Notes: a model not told the origin generated them from the sequence alone. Counted from the first letter of the stretch, positions 8,031 through 17,862 are shown. The stretch is DNA of 64,000 nucleotides from Acidobacteria bacterium UBA2994 (GCA_002346545.1 DEAA01000013.1:127006-191005), one strand, 5' to 3'. Numbers and translations are program-made.

Positions 8031-9230
8031 ATGTCACATACGCTTCTTCTGGCTGACGACAGCGTCACGATTCAGCGGGTGATCGAGCTCACCTTTGCCG
8101 ACGAAGATATCCGTGTCGTGGCCGTGGGCGACGGACAGCAGGCGCTCGACCGGATCGCGGCCGAGCCGCCCGACATCGTGCTGGCGGATACCGGGATGCC
8201 CGAGCGTGACGGCTACGACGTGGCGACCTACATTAAGCGGGACGCGTCACTGCGGCATATTCCCGTCGTGTTACTGACCGGAGCGTTTGAGCCGGTGGAT
8301 GGCGATCGGGCTCGCGAGGCCGGGTGCGACGCCGTGCTCGTTAAACCGTTCGAACCGCAGTTGGTCATCAGCCGGGTTAAGGAGTTGCTCGGTGCGAGCC
8401 TGGCGGCGCCGACTCCATCTGCGGCGGCCTCCGAGGAGGCCGAGTCTGAGCCGCCGTCCCAGGCCGCTCTGCCGGCGTCTTCGCCCGAGCCGAATCCGCC
8501 CGAGGTGAGTCTGCCGAGCGAAATACGATTCGTTGATTCTCCGGCTGAGGTGGATGCGATTGGCGATGAGGGGGCTGTCTCGACGGATGACCCGCTGGGC
8601 GACTACCTCGATCGGATGGATGATGCGTTCGATCGACTCCAGGCGGATGAGACGATCGAGGAGCCGGCCAAGAGTCCGGAGCCGGCGAGCGGCGACGACG
8701 CGGTTGCGGAGATCGATTCTCTCGAGGGTGCGTTGAGCGCTCTCGAAGGTGCGCTCAAGACCCTGTCTTTGGAGGACGAGCCGCAGGGCGACATAGTGTC
8801 GGCGGCGCCGGTTGCATCGCCCTCCTCTGATGACCCTGTGACCGATGCCGAGTTGAGTGACCTGGACCCAGACGTGCGTGCGCCCGCTATCTCTGAGCCG
8901 GCTCCGACCGAACTGAAGTCGGTGGTCGAACCGGCCCCGCTGGTGCCTGCGTCGGTGGATGTGCCGTCCGCCGGACGTGTGGCACCGCCGTCGCTGGCTG
9001 ACGCGTTTTCGGCGCTCCTCGCGGCCGAGCGCGGCGGGACCGGCACGTCGGCGGCAGCCGCGGCCTGGTCGGGCGCGGCGTCGCCGGCCGACGATGACGC
9101 CTTTATCGATCGGGTGACCGAGCGCGTCATCGACCGGCTCTCCGATAGCGTGACGAACGACCTTGTTGCCCAGGTCGTAGCGCTGGTCGCCGAGAAGCTG
9201 GTGCGTGAGGAGTTCGATCGGATTAAGTAG
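8031..9230 (+). CDS. Receiver-domain protein with long acidic linker and C-terminal helical tail
   Basis: 399 residues. The N-terminal CheY-like receiver (1-120) has the acidic pair D9/D10, phospho-acceptor D53, T83 and K105, so it should be phosphorylatable. It is followed by about 220 residues of Ala/Pro/Glu/Asp-rich low-complexity sequence. The C-terminal 40 residues form a predicted amphipathic helix (FIDRVTERVIDRLSD then LVAQVVALVAEKLVREEF). No DNA-binding or enzymatic output domain is visible. Similar tails occur in unnamed response regulators of Deltaproteobacteria and Acidobacteria as far as I recall. The cognate kinase is not nearby. The output is unknown; a scaffolding or localisation role is speculation. 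Confidence 0.88.
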   Translation: MSHTLLLADDSVTIQRVIELTFADEDIRVVAVGDGQQALDRIAAEPPDIVLADTGMPERDGYDVATYIKRDASLRHIPVVLLTGAFEPVDGDRAREAGCDAVLVKPFEPQLVISRVKELLGASLAAPTPSAAASEEAESEPPSQAALPASSPEPNPPEVSLPSEIRFVDSPAEVDAIGDEGAVSTDDPLGDYLDRMDDAFDRLQADETIEEPAKSPEPASGDDAVAEIDSLEGALSALEGALKTLSLEDEPQGDIVSAAPVASPSSDDPVTDAELSDLDPDVRAPAISEPAPTELKSVVEPAPLVPASVDVPSAGRVAPPSLADAFSALLAAERGGTGTSAAAAAWSGAASPADDDAFIDRVTERVIDRLSDSVTNDLVAQVVALVAEKLVREEFDRIK

Positions 9231-9302
9231 TCCTGACCGGCCGCACCTTCGTCCACCATCCGTAACCTGGGCCGCCTCTGGCGGCTGATACCATGAAATG
9301 CC

Positions 9303-11969
9303 ATGCGTGAGCTGTCGAAGGGGTTCGACCATACGACGGTCGACCAGAAATGGTACGCCTTCTGGGAAAAAGCCGGCGCTTTCCGGGCCGATCCGTCATC
9401 GTCACGACCTGCGTTCAGCATGGTGCTGCCGCCACCAAACGTTACCGGAGTGCTTCATATCGGCCACGCCCTGAACCAGACCTTACCGGACGTCGTCAGC
9501 CGGTGGAAACGGATGACCGGCCACGATGTTCTGTGGCTGCCGGGTACTGATCATGCCGGTATCGCGACGCAGAACGTGGTGGAGCGCCAGCTTGCGGCAG
9601 AAGGAACCGATCGGCACGCGATGGGCCGCGAGGCGTTCGAGGCGCGGGTCTGGGAGTGGGCTAAGCAGAGCCATGGCACGATCACCAGCCAGATGCGGAC
9701 GCTTGGTTCGTCGGTGGACTGGAGCCGGGAGCGCTTCACTCTGGACGACGACCTCTCGCGTGCGGTCCGGCGGGTGTTTGTAACCCTCTACCGCGATGGA
9801 CTGATCTACCGCGGCAAGTACATCGTGAATTGGTGTACTCGCTGCCGCACTGCCCTTTCTGATCTTGAGGTGACCCACGACCCAGTCGAGGGGAAGCTCT
9901 ACCACATCCGGTATCTGACGGTCGACGGTGGCGACGGCGTGGTGGTGGCGACCACCCGGCCCGAGACAATGCTGGGCGATACCGCCGTGGCGGTACACCC
10001 CGAGGATGAGCGTTACCGGGACTACATCGGGCAGACCCTGCGGCTGCCGATTCTCGACCGCGAGTTGCCGCTCATCGCCGACGACTTCGTAGACAGGGAG
10101 TTCGGGACCGGTGCGGTGAAGGTGACGCCGGCGCACGATCCTAACGACTTCGAGATGGGGCAGCGCCACGATCTGCCGCAGGTGGCAGTGATCGGCGAGG
10201 ACGGAAAGATGACCGCCGCTGCGGGGCACTACGAGGGCCAGGACCGTTTCGCGGCGCGCAAGGCGCTCGTGGCGCAGCTCGAAGAAGACGGCCGGCTCTT
10301 GCAGGTCGACGACCACAGCCACGCTGTGGGGCATTGCAGCCGTTGCGGGACGGTCGTCGAGCCGCTGGTGTCTACCCAGTGGTTCGTCAAGATCAAGCCG
10401 CTGGCCGAGCCAGCGATCGCCGCCGTTGAGGACGGCCGCACCAAGTTCGTGCCTGACAACTGGGCTCGCACCTACTTCGAGTGGATGACGAATATCCACG
10501 ACTGGTGCATTTCTCGACAGCTGTGGTGGGGCCACCGTGTGCCCGCCTGGTACTGCGATACCTGCGGGGCCGTGCGCGTCGAGGAGCAGGCGCCGGAGGC
10601 TTGCACGTGCGGGGCAGAGCTCCGTCAGGACACCGACGTGCTCGACACCTGGTTCAGCTCGGGACTCTGGCCCTTCAGTACGATGGGGTGGCCGGACGAG
10701 ACCGAGGACCTGATGCGCTACTACCCGACCAGCGTGATGATCACCGGGCTGGACATCATCTTCTTCTGGGTGGCTCGGATGATGATGTTGGGAATGAAGT
10801 TCGCCGGGGAGGTACCGTTCAAGACCGTCTATATCACTTCACTGGTACGCGACGAACAGGGCAAGAAGATGAGCAAGTCGCGTGGCAACGTGGTCAATCC
10901 GCTGGAGGTGATGGATGACATCGGGGCCGATGCGTTTCGCTTTACGCTGGCTGCGCTGGCGTCGCCCGGGATGGACATCTCGTTGTCCGAGGGACGGCTC
11001 CGCGGCTATCGTCAGTTCGTCAATAAGATCTGGAATGCCTCCAGGTTCTTGCTGATGAATCTGCCCGACGACCTCGAAGAGCAGCCCGAGGTGCCGGCTC
11101 GAGGCGAGCTCGAGACGATCCACCGCTGGATTCTGCATCGGTCGAGCGTGCTGGCCTGTGAGGTGGGCGCGGCGCTCGAGGCCTTCCGTTTCGACGTGGC
11201 CGCGGATCGGCTCTATCACTTCTTCTGGCACGAATATGCGGACTGGTACATCGAGCTGGTGAAGCCGCACCTGCAGGCCGAGGGAGCGGAACTGGACCGG
11301 GCGCGAGCGGTGTTGCTGACCGTGCATGATCGCGTGCTCCGATTGCTCCATCCGTTCATGCCGTTCGTGACCGAGGAGCTTTGGCAGACCCTGCCGGCGG
11401 TGCCGGGTGACGGATTGACCCCTGACGGCCAGGCGCGCACCATCACCCGGGCCCGTTTTCCCGAACGCGTCGACGCATGGACCGATCTGGACGCGGTAGC
11501 CGAGATCGAACTGTTCCAGGAGGTGGTTACCACTATCAGAACGGTGCGCGCCGAACTTGGGGTGCCGCCCTCCCGGAAGATCGTGACGCTCATCGAAGGG
11601 GCCGATGATGACGTTCGTACGGTTCTCAACCGGCACGGCGACTACGTCAGGCGACTGGCTGGTCTCGAGACACTGACCTTCACTGAGACGGTCGAGCGCG
11701 ACCCGGATACGGTCCGGCGCGTCGTGCGTCAGATGCGTCTCTATCTGCCGCTGGCCGGCGTTATCGATCGCGATGCCGAGACGGCGCGCGTGCGCAAAGA
11801 GCTCGACAAGCTGGCTAAGCAGCTCGGCGGGCTCGAGGGGAAGCTGGGCAACCCGAAGTTTCGCGAGCGGGCGGCGCCGGAGGTGGTTTCCGAGGCTGAA
11901 GCGCAGCAGCGGGCCGCGCTCGAGCGCCGGTCCCAGCTCGAGCAGATCCTCGAGGAGTTGACGCTGTGA
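9303..11969 (+). CDS. valS: Valyl-tRNA synthetase
   Basis: 888-residue class Ia synthetase charging tRNA-Val. The HIGH motif is at residues 52-55 ([15 protein letters not shown]) and KMSKS at 522-526 ([18 protein letters not shown]). The large CP1 editing insertion lies between them, with the [17 protein letters not shown] editing motif. A C-terminal coiled-coil arm (about 820-888) is the valine-enzyme tRNA-binding domain. ATG 9303 gives the family N-terminus. Upstream, 9231-9302 contains a GCCGCC-TCT-GGCGGC hairpin at 9271-9285. The TGA stop overlaps the GTG of the nadC remnant (11966). Confidence 0.97.
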   Translation: MRELSKGFDHTTVDQKWYAFWEKAGAFRADPSSSRPAFSMVLPPPNVTGVLHIGHALNQTLPDVVSRWKRMTGHDVLWLPGTDHAGIATQNVVERQLAAEGTDRHAMGREAFEARVWEWAKQSHGTITSQMRTLGSSVDWSRERFTLDDDLSRAVRRVFVTLYRDGLIYRGKYIVNWCTRCRTALSDLEVTHDPVEGKLYHIRYLTVDGGDGVVVATTRPETMLGDTAVAVHPEDERYRDYIGQTLRLPILDRELPLIADDFVDREFGTGAVKVTPAHDPNDFEMGQRHDLPQVAVIGEDGKMTAAAGHYEGQDRFAARKALVAQLEEDGRLLQVDDHSHAVGHCSRCGTVVEPLVSTQWFVKIKPLAEPAIAAVEDGRTKFVPDNWARTYFEWMTNIHDWCISRQLWWGHRVPAWYCDTCGAVRVEEQAPEACTCGAELRQDTDVLDTWFSSGLWPFSTMGWPDETEDLMRYYPTSVMITGLDIIFFWVARMMMLGMKFAGEVPFKTVYITSLVRDEQGKKMSKSRGNVVNPLEVMDDIGADAFRFTLAALASPGMDISLSEGRLRGYRQFVNKIWNASRFLLMNLPDDLEEQPEVPARGELETIHRWILHRSSVLACEVGAALEAFRFDVAADRLYHFFWHEYADWYIELVKPHLQAEGAELDRARAVLLTVHDRVLRLLHPFMPFVTEELWQTLPAVPGDGLTPDGQARTITRARFPERVDAWTDLDAVAEIELFQEVVTTIRTVRAELGVPPSRKIVTLIEGADDDVRTVLNRHGDYVRRLAGLETLTFTETVERDPDTVRRVVRQMRLYLPLAGVIDRDAETARVRKELDKLAKQLGGLEGKLGNPKFRERAAPEVVSEAEAQQRAALERRSQLEQILEELTL

Positions 11970-12322
11970 CAGTGGCTCCGTTCGCGTCACTGGGTCCCGC
12001 GGTCTACCGGGAGGTTGTGCGATGGGCGCTGGCCGAAGACGTACGCTGGGGCGATGTCACGACCGAGGAGACGCCCATCAACTTTCTGTCACGTCTGTGC
12101 GGTGTCGCCAGCGAGATCCGCGCGTTCGCCGATGTCTGCCAGGGGCGGATGACGTTGCTGGACACCGGCGCGACCACACCTATCCTGCGCGCGCTTGAGG
12201 CCTGCGCCGTTTGGATGGGGCTATATGATGGCGTGCGAGTAACCGCCAATCATGTGCGGTTGGCAGGCAGGGTCGGCGAGGCGGTGACCGCAGCGGTCGT
12301 CCCGGTCGAGCTTGACGCCTAG
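11966..12322 (+). pseudogene. nadC: Eroded nicotinate-nucleotide pyrophosphorylase (nadC remnant)
   Basis: A 118-codon open frame that aligns in pieces with NadC, the quinolinate phosphoribosyltransferase of NAD synthesis (normally about 280 residues). Recognisable blocks are the N-terminal LAEDVRWGDVTTEETP, then NFLSRLCGVAS (family LNFLQRLSGIAT), LLDTGATTPILRALEACAV (family LDTRKTTPGLRALEKYAV), and LYDGVRVTANHVRLAG (family LYDAVLIKDNHIALAG). About 60 residues between the first two blocks, the GGG-x-x-HR segment and the whole C-terminal half are missing. DTRKT has become DTGAT and KDNH has become TANH, so the phosphoribosyltransferase site cannot work. All deletions are in frame. The GTG start is coupled to valS and birA follows, the usual nadC-birA order. 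Confidence 0.75.
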
Positions 12323-12344
12323 CCTTTCCGGAGGACGGCGAGGC

Positions 12345-13169
12345 GTGAGCTGGCCAGGGGACGAGAAGGAGACTGCGGCCTGCGTTCGACGGAGCGCCGC
12401 GCGGATCGATCCTTTCGGTCGCAACCTGCACCTGTTTGCCGAAGTCGGCTCGACCAGCGACGAGATCGTCCGCTTGGCCGACCAGGGCGCCCCCCACGGG
12501 ACCGTCGTAGTAGCCCGTGCCCAGACCGCCGGACGCGGACGGCACGGCAACCGCTGGTTCTCTCCATCCGGTAGCGGTCTCTATCTGTCGGCCCTGCTAC
12601 GTATGCCGGCGGCGCCACTGTTGACGCTGGTCACGGGTGTGGTGGTAGCAGAGACGCTGCGTGAGGTGGTATCGCTCCCGGTCGAGCTGGAGTGGCCGAA
12701 CGACGTCGTTGTGGTGGTCGACGGCCAGCGACGCAAGGTGGCCGGGATCCTGGCCGAGAACGCGACTGTCCGGGCTAACGGTGATTCGTCCAGGGTCGTC
12801 GTGGGCATCGGGATCAATCTGGCCGAGGGTGCCTGGCCCACGGAGCTGTCCTGGCAGGCCGCGTCGGTCGCCGGATTGACCGGCGTGCCCGTGGACGGGG
12901 ACCTGCTATTGGTCGAGGTGTTGGCTGCGTTGGCCTCCAGCGTCGACGCATTGGCGCGAGGGGACACGCTCGGTCTTTGCGCACGCTGGAGCCGGTTGGC
13001 GCCCTCGAGCGCCGGCACCAGGGTCACCTGGTCGGGACCGCAAGGGCGGGCGGAAGGTACGACGGTCGGCGTCGACACCGATGGAGCGTTGCTCGTTCGC
13101 ACCGAACACGGAATTGAGCGCCTGACCGGCGGCGAGGTACGCCATCTCCGACGAGAGAAGAACCAGTGA
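12345..13169 (+). CDS. birA: Biotin--[acetyl-CoA-carboxylase] ligase
   Basis: 274-residue biotin protein ligase that makes biotinyl-AMP and attaches biotin to the carboxyl-carrier protein. The signature GRGRHGNRWFSP and the KVAGILAE lysine block are present, along with the VVVGIGINLAEG segment and an SH3-like C-terminal domain. No N-terminal winged-helix repressor domain is seen, so this is a ligase-only (class I) enzyme. GTG 12345 is preferred to TTG 12312 because GGAGG lies at 12330-12334, ten bases upstream. The stop overlaps the GTG of the next gene at 13166. Confidence 0.92.
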   Translation: MSWPGDEKETAACVRRSAARIDPFGRNLHLFAEVGSTSDEIVRLADQGAPHGTVVVARAQTAGRGRHGNRWFSPSGSGLYLSALLRMPAAPLLTLVTGVVVAETLREVVSLPVELEWPNDVVVVVDGQRRKVAGILAENATVRANGDSSRVVVGIGINLAEGAWPTELSWQAASVAGLTGVPVDGDLLLVEVLAALASSVDALARGDTLGLCARWSRLAPSSAGTRVTWSGPQGRAEGTTVGVDTDGALLVRTEHGIERLTGGEVRHLRREKNQ

Positions 13170-13882
13170 ATGTAGCCGAATACTGCCGGGAGATCGAAGC
13201 GTACCTGTGCCGGCAGAACGGCGGGCACCTTATCCGCATCGTCGGCCCCGCCTTCGAACGGATCAGCCGATGGGCGGCCGACGGTGTGCCGTTCCGGGTG
13301 GTTACCGAAGGAATCGACCGCAAGCTGACACGAAAGCGAGCGATTGGGGGGCGCTCCAGACCGGTTCGGATCGAGCACTGCGAGGCAGATGTCCTGGCCG
13401 CGTTCGATGAGTGGCGACGGGCGGTTGGCGTGACCGCCGCCGTAGACAAGACACACGGCAAGCCGGCCTCTGGCGAGCTGGCCCCTACGGTGAGCCGACA
13501 CCGCAGTCTTCCTCGCCATCTCGAACGGGTCCAGACGCAGCTGACGAACCTGCTGGCTGAGCCGGAGATGAGGGCCGGGTTGCACGCGGCGCTCGACGCA
13601 GCGATCCGGGCACTCGACGCGCTGGGCGAAGTTGGTGTGACGAGAGGCGCCGCGCGAGACGGAGTCGTTGCCAGCTTGGCGGAGATCGATGCGGCGCTGC
13701 TTGCCTCTTCCCGGGCGGCGGCGGATGAGCTCGTGCCGGCTCTGGTCGACGCAGCCGAGGGAGAGCTTCGGGGCTTCCGTTCCAGGATGTCGACCGCCGA
13801 CTACGACAGTGCCCTCTACGCCGCCGTCGGTTGCCTGTTGCGGCGACGTCTCAAGCTACCCACTATCGTCTTTGAACCATGA
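13166..13882 (+). CDS. Conserved hypothetical protein in the valS-birA operon
   Basis: 238 residues, function not recognised. It has no signal peptide or transmembrane segment. Residues 1-75 look like a compact globular unit (MNVAEYCREIEAYLCRQ, FRVVTEGIDRKLTRKRAIGG). The middle is variable. The C-terminal half is helix-rich (Ala/Leu/Asp/Glu-rich) and ends with a YAAVGCLLRRRLKLPTIVFE segment. The start overlaps the birA stop and the stop overlaps the next ATG (13879), so it is translationally coupled to both neighbours and very likely expressed. A role linked to tRNA or RNA processing is guilt by association only. Confidence 0.75.
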   Translation: MNVAEYCREIEAYLCRQNGGHLIRIVGPAFERISRWAADGVPFRVVTEGIDRKLTRKRAIGGRSRPVRIEHCEADVLAAFDEWRRAVGVTAAVDKTHGKPASGELAPTVSRHRSLPRHLERVQTQLTNLLAEPEMRAGLHAALDAAIRALDALGEVGVTRGAARDGVVASLAEIDAALLASSRAAADELVPALVDAAEGELRGFRSRMSTADYDSALYAAVGCLLRRRLKLPTIVFEP

Positions 13883-15180
13883 CCGACGCGCCGGTTGACC
13901 TCATCGAGCTCGACGTAGAGCGTCCCGCCGTGGGGGGGCGGATGATAGCCCGTCATGATGGGCGGGTCGTGCTGGTGTCTGGCGCTATTCCCGGCGAGCG
14001 AGTCCGGGCACGTGTCGAACGTCGGCGACCGTCTCTCCTGCTGGCGAACACGGTCGAGGTGCTCGACGCTAGTTCCGATCGTCGCTCCGTTGCTGGGGAT
14101 GAGCTGTGTGGTGGACGCGATTTCGCCCATATCGACTATCAGCGGCAGCGTGCGCTTAAGTCGCAGATCGTGGCTGACGCCTTCCGGCGGATTGGCCGGA
14201 TCCCCCTTGAGGGCGGCGGTCCGGTCGTGGTTGGGTCTCCCGAACGGGGGTATCGCGCCAGGGCCAGGCTGCATGTCCAGGATGGGCGTCTCGGGTTCCT
14301 GCTGTCGGGCACCCATCAGTTGTGTGCGGTGAGTGAGACGTCCCAGCTGCTGCCGGCGACTGAACGGGTGATCGGCGCGCTCGAGTCGAGCGCGCCGATG
14401 CTTCGCGAAGCCGGGGTCGAGTCGCTTGAACTGGCCGAGGATCTGGTCGGCGGGCAGCGGGTCATCCACCTGCAGGTCGAAACTGATCTTGCGGTGGCCG
14501 AAGCCACGCTCACCCCGATGCTCGAAACAGCCGGGGTGAGTGGCTGGTCGCTCTCGTCGGCGCGAGTGGCCGCTCCCCCATGCGTGCTGGCCGGCCACAC
14601 GCGCGTGATCGATCCGCTCTCCTCGTTCCTCCCTACCCCGGGCGCCGGTGTGTTGTCGCTCGGGCGTCACCCGACGTCGTTCTTTCAGGCGAATCGCTAT
14701 CTCACGCCGGAGCTCGTGGCCACGGTGGACCGGTTGGCAACTGAGGACAGGATTGTGGATCTCTATGCCGGCGTCGGGCTGTTTGCCGTGGCGCTAGCGG
14801 CCTCCAGAGGCGGTCGTGTCATCGCGGTCGAGCAGGATCCGGTCGGGGCCGCCGACCTGCGGCGTAACGCCGAACCGCTGGTGCCAGCCGTCTACGTGGT
14901 GGAGGCGTCCGTTGAGGACTATCTGGCTGGCGACTCCCATCTGAGAGGGGCGACTGTGCTCGTCGATCCCCCGCGGGTCGGGCTCAGCGCGGATGTGAGG
15001 CACGCCCTGATTGACCACCGTCCGGCGGAGTTGGTTTACGTGTCCTGCGATGTGGCGACGCAGGCGCGGGATCTGAGGGCGCTCGTTGAGGCGGGATACG
15101 GGTTGGAGGAACTGGTAGCGCTCGACATGTTCCCGGGCACGGCCCATGTCGAGACCGTAGCGCGGCTCCGCGCGGCCTGA
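13879..15180 (+). CDS. RNA (uracil-5-)-methyltransferase, TrmA/RlmD family
   Basis: 433-residue SAM-dependent RNA methyltransferase. An N-terminal TRAM/OB domain (about 1-60, with GERVRARVERRRPSLLLANTVEV) precedes the Rossmann methyltransferase domain. Visible motifs are the FFQANRYLTPELV motif, the SAM-binding DLYAGVGLFAVALA, DPPRVGLS and the catalytic cysteine in YVSCDVATQARDL. The iron-sulphur cluster region keeps only one cysteine (ELCGGRDFAHIDYQRQ, where the family has C-x5-CGGC), so the 4Fe-4S cluster is probably absent. Whether the target is 23S rRNA or tRNA cannot be told. Last gene of the coupled valS run; it converges on argS. Confidence 0.88.
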   Translation: MTDAPVDLIELDVERPAVGGRMIARHDGRVVLVSGAIPGERVRARVERRRPSLLLANTVEVLDASSDRRSVAGDELCGGRDFAHIDYQRQRALKSQIVADAFRRIGRIPLEGGGPVVVGSPERGYRARARLHVQDGRLGFLLSGTHQLCAVSETSQLLPATERVIGALESSAPMLREAGVESLELAEDLVGGQRVIHLQVETDLAVAEATLTPMLETAGVSGWSLSSARVAAPPCVLAGHTRVIDPLSSFLPTPGAGVLSLGRHPTSFFQANRYLTPELVATVDRLATEDRIVDLYAGVGLFAVALAASRGGRVIAVEQDPVGAADLRRNAEPLVPAVYVVEASVEDYLAGDSHLRGATVLVDPPRVGLSADVRHALIDHRPAELVYVSCDVATQARDLRALVEAGYGLEELVALDMFPGTAHVETVARLRAA

Positions 15181-15223
15181 ACCGGACACCTACACTCGCT
15201 CCGGGACGTCACGAGATGCCGCG

Positions 15224-17233
15224 TTACATGCGTTCCGGCACCTCACAGCCCATCAGATCCAGGGCTCGGGTCAGCTGGCTCTCGAAGTAGAGGACCCCGA
15301 CGGCGCGCCATCGCCGTACCGTCTCCCGCTCCTCCGCTCGCACTGGACTGCTGTGATAGAACGTGTTGAACCGCTGCGCTAGGCCGAAGGCGTATTTTGC
15401 CAGCACGGAAAGCTCGAGCGTGCGCACCGCCTGTTCCGCCACCTCGTCGAGCCGTGAGGCTTCCAGTACTAGATCCCAGAGTCCGTCTCCCTCTTCGTCG
15501 TCGAGTCCTTCGGAGGGCAGCGCGTCGAGCCCGGTGAGGATGGCGTCTCGATCGAGAGCAAGCTCTGTTTCTAGCTTCTGGAGGATCTTCCGGGCTCGCA
15601 CTGCTGCGTACTGCAGGTACGGGCCGGTCTCGCCTTCGAAGCTCAGGGCCTCGTCGATGTCGAACGCAATTACCTTACCGCGCGAGAACTTGACCATGAA
15701 GTAGCGGATGGCGGCGGTGGCGATGATGGTGGCGATCCGGCGTCGGCCCTCCGCATCGAGGTCCACCTGTCGGTTCGCGACCTCCTGCTCGGCATGGTCT
15801 CTGACCTGGTCGAGCAGGTCGTCGGCCTTAACGCCCAGGCCTTTCCGGCCCGAGACCTCGACGAAGGGGCGTCCGTTATCCTCGGTCTGATAGCCAAGGG
15901 CTTGGGCCGTGGCCTTGGAGAGCGCCACCATCTCGTAGGAGAAGTGGACGGAACGCTCCGCTTCGTCCGGATGGTCGAGCGCCGTCAGAGCCTGGATTAG
16001 GAGCTGTTGCAGGTAGCTTTGACGCGTATCGATGACGTTGTAGACCGCTCCGGCCTGTCCGAACGCTGGGACTGGCCCCTGAGTGCCGTCGGTCGACGGG
16101 TCGCCGCTGGTCGTCGCCCAGAGCGGGCGACCGGAGTCCTGGTAACCGAACAAGCGGTAGTGGAAGTCTTGGCCCAGCAGCCCAAACTTCCAGAGCTGAT
16201 AGGCGATGTCCTTGCCAACGTAGGTCACCGTCCCATTTGAACGAACGATGACCTTGAGCCGCGTGTCGAGGGCGTCGGCAGCGTCGTCCGAGACGTCCTC
16301 GTCCTCGGCCGAGCTTTCGTCGATCGGCATCACCCAGCAGCCGGCTAGCCGGCCCTCCGGTTGTAGGAAGACCGTGCCGGTCGACTTGAGGATCTCGAAG
16401 GCGCGGTCCCAGAACTGCATCCGGAGGATGTCGCCCTCCCAGCTGAGCAGGTCGTACTCGACCCCGAACCTGGACATGGTCCGGAGATGGCAGCGGACGA
16501 TCCGGTCGGTGACGATCGCGCCGATCTTGGACGTAGGTGCGACCCCGTGCTCGAGGTCGTGGAGCGTGTCCCGACGGTGTGACAGGCGCGCCTCGTCCTC
16601 TTCATACCAAGTGGTCACCCGTGCGTAGAGATCCCAGCAGTAGTAGTCGAACCGGTCTTCGTCGGCAAGTGCGACCACCTCATCAAGGCTCTTGTCCTCA
16701 AGCACTCGCAGCCCGACGATGACATCGGCTACCTGAACCCCGGTGTCGTCGATGTAGTTCTGCACCTCAATCGAGGCGCCCCGATAGGTGAGCAACCGGC
16801 AGAGGGTGTCGCCGAGGGCGGCGTTGCGGAGGTGACCGACGTGGGCTGCCTTGTTTGGGTTGATGGCGGTGTGCTCAACAATAGTCTTGACCGCGTCACC
16901 GCTCGGCGCCGCTGCCGCGATCCCGCCTAGCCAGGCGCGGCAGAAAGCCGGCCGGTCGATGAACAGGTTCAGATAGCCGGCGCCGGTGGCTTCGAGACGG
17001 CCAAGTTCGCTCTTGGCGCCGATCGTCTCGACGATTTCCTGCGCGATGACGCGGGGGGACTTTCTCAGTGTTCGGGCTAGCTCGAACGCCACCGTGACGG
17101 CGAGGTCGCCCATGCGCCGCTGTGGCGGGTATTCAATGACCACCGACGGAAGCGATGCCTCGTCAAGCGAGTAGCGGTCGCGAAGCGCGTGCAGAATCCG
17201 TTCTCGGAGTGTGCTGTGGAGCGGCAGAATCAT
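15224..17233 (-). CDS. argS: Arginyl-tRNA synthetase
   Basis: 669-residue class I synthetase for tRNA-Arg. An N-terminal ArgRS-specific domain, with DLAVTVAFELARTLRKSP, precedes the HIGH-like AHVGHLRNAALGDTL. The catalytic core carries IEVQNYIDDTGVQVADV. A SGRKGLGVKADDLLDQ block replaces canonical KMSKS, as in many ArgRS enzymes. The C-terminal DALR anticodon-binding domain ends with ALDLMGCEVPERM. The family is at the long end of its length range here. Its ATG (17231-17233) overlaps the mobA stop by four bases, so the two minus-strand genes are coupled, with mobA first. Confidence 0.95.
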   Translation of the reverse strand: MILPLHSTLRERILHALRDRYSLDEASLPSVVIEYPPQRRMGDLAVTVAFELARTLRKSPRVIAQEIVETIGAKSELGRLEATGAGYLNLFIDRPAFCRAWLGGIAAAAPSGDAVKTIVEHTAINPNKAAHVGHLRNAALGDTLCRLLTYRGASIEVQNYIDDTGVQVADVIVGLRVLEDKSLDEVVALADEDRFDYYCWDLYARVTTWYEEDEARLSHRRDTLHDLEHGVAPTSKIGAIVTDRIVRCHLRTMSRFGVEYDLLSWEGDILRMQFWDRAFEILKSTGTVFLQPEGRLAGCWVMPIDESSAEDEDVSDDAADALDTRLKVIVRSNGTVTYVGKDIAYQLWKFGLLGQDFHYRLFGYQDSGRPLWATTSGDPSTDGTQGPVPAFGQAGAVYNVIDTRQSYLQQLLIQALTALDHPDEAERSVHFSYEMVALSKATAQALGYQTEDNGRPFVEVSGRKGLGVKADDLLDQVRDHAEQEVANRQVDLDAEGRRRIATIIATAAIRYFMVKFSRGKVIAFDIDEALSFEGETGPYLQYAAVRARKILQKLETELALDRDAILTGLDALPSEGLDDEEGDGLWDLVLEASRLDEVAEQAVRTLELSVLAKYAFGLAQRFNTFYHSSPVRAEERETVRRWRAVGVLYFESQLTRALDLMGCEVPERM

Positions 17234-17862
17234 GAGCGAGCCGGGTGGATGGGTGCCAGGTGGTCTTCGGTCCGGGTGCGGGCCAGGTTCGTGGCCTGGG
17301 CCAGGTCCTCGGGAGTATTCACGTTACAGAATAGCCGCGTCGGGCGCCCGAAGGCGCCGATCTCGACGGGGCCGACTGTAGTAACCCGTAAGTCGTCGAG
17401 CATGTCCATCACACTGAGCCGGCCGTCATCGAGCTTCGTTCGTAGTATCGGCGCGCAGCGGCGGTCGTAGACCGCGCACAGCGGCTGCAGCCCCTCGTCG
17501 TCACGTGGGACCGCCGCGTCGGCATCACCCAGTCGGTGGTGCAGGTGACGAAGGAACGGCCCGTGCAGAAACGGCAGATCGGCAGCGACTACCAGTGTGT
17601 GCGAGGTGGGGGAGCGCGTCAGCGCGGTATAGATCCCACCCAGTGGTCCGGCGGCCGTTATAAGATCCGCGCACACCCGTAGTCCTGAAGTCCGGAAGCG
17701 GTTAAGGTCGTTCGTGACGATCAGGACATGCTCGGCTACCTGTCCCAGTACGGACAGCTGCCGGTGAATGATACGCGCGCCACCGACGGCCAGGTCGCTC
17801 TTCGACCGGCCTCCGAGCCGACGTGCCCGGCCGCCCGCGATTATGGCCGCGGTCAGCGTCAC
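17230..17862 (-). CDS. mobA: Molybdenum cofactor guanylyltransferase
   Basis: 210-residue nucleotidyltransferase that adds GMP to molybdopterin to make the guanine dinucleotide form of the cofactor. The N-terminal loop IIAGGRARRLGGRSKSDLAVG is the MobA variant of the GT-A fold signature. The metal-binding aspartate lies in VVAADLPFLHG, and the GLQPLCAVYDRRC segment is typical of the family. Other molybdenum cofactor genes are not in the window. It is transcribed divergently from the V4R-like gene at 17896, with 33 bases between the starts, and overlaps argS by four bases. Confidence 0.92.
   Translation of the reverse strand: MTLTAAIIAGGRARRLGGRSKSDLAVGGARIIHRQLSVLGQVAEHVLIVTNDLNRFRTSGLRVCADLITAAGPLGGIYTALTRSPTSHTLVVAADLPFLHGPFLRHLHHRLGDADAAVPRDDEGLQPLCAVYDRRCAPILRTKLDDGRLSVMDMLDDLRVTTVGPVEIGAFGRPTRLFCNVNTPEDLAQATNLARTRTEDHLAPIHPARS

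Noticed and set aside
10839..11990. A 383-codon minus-strand open frame opposite valS
   Set aside because: Lies wholly inside a confident valS gene and has no family similarity.
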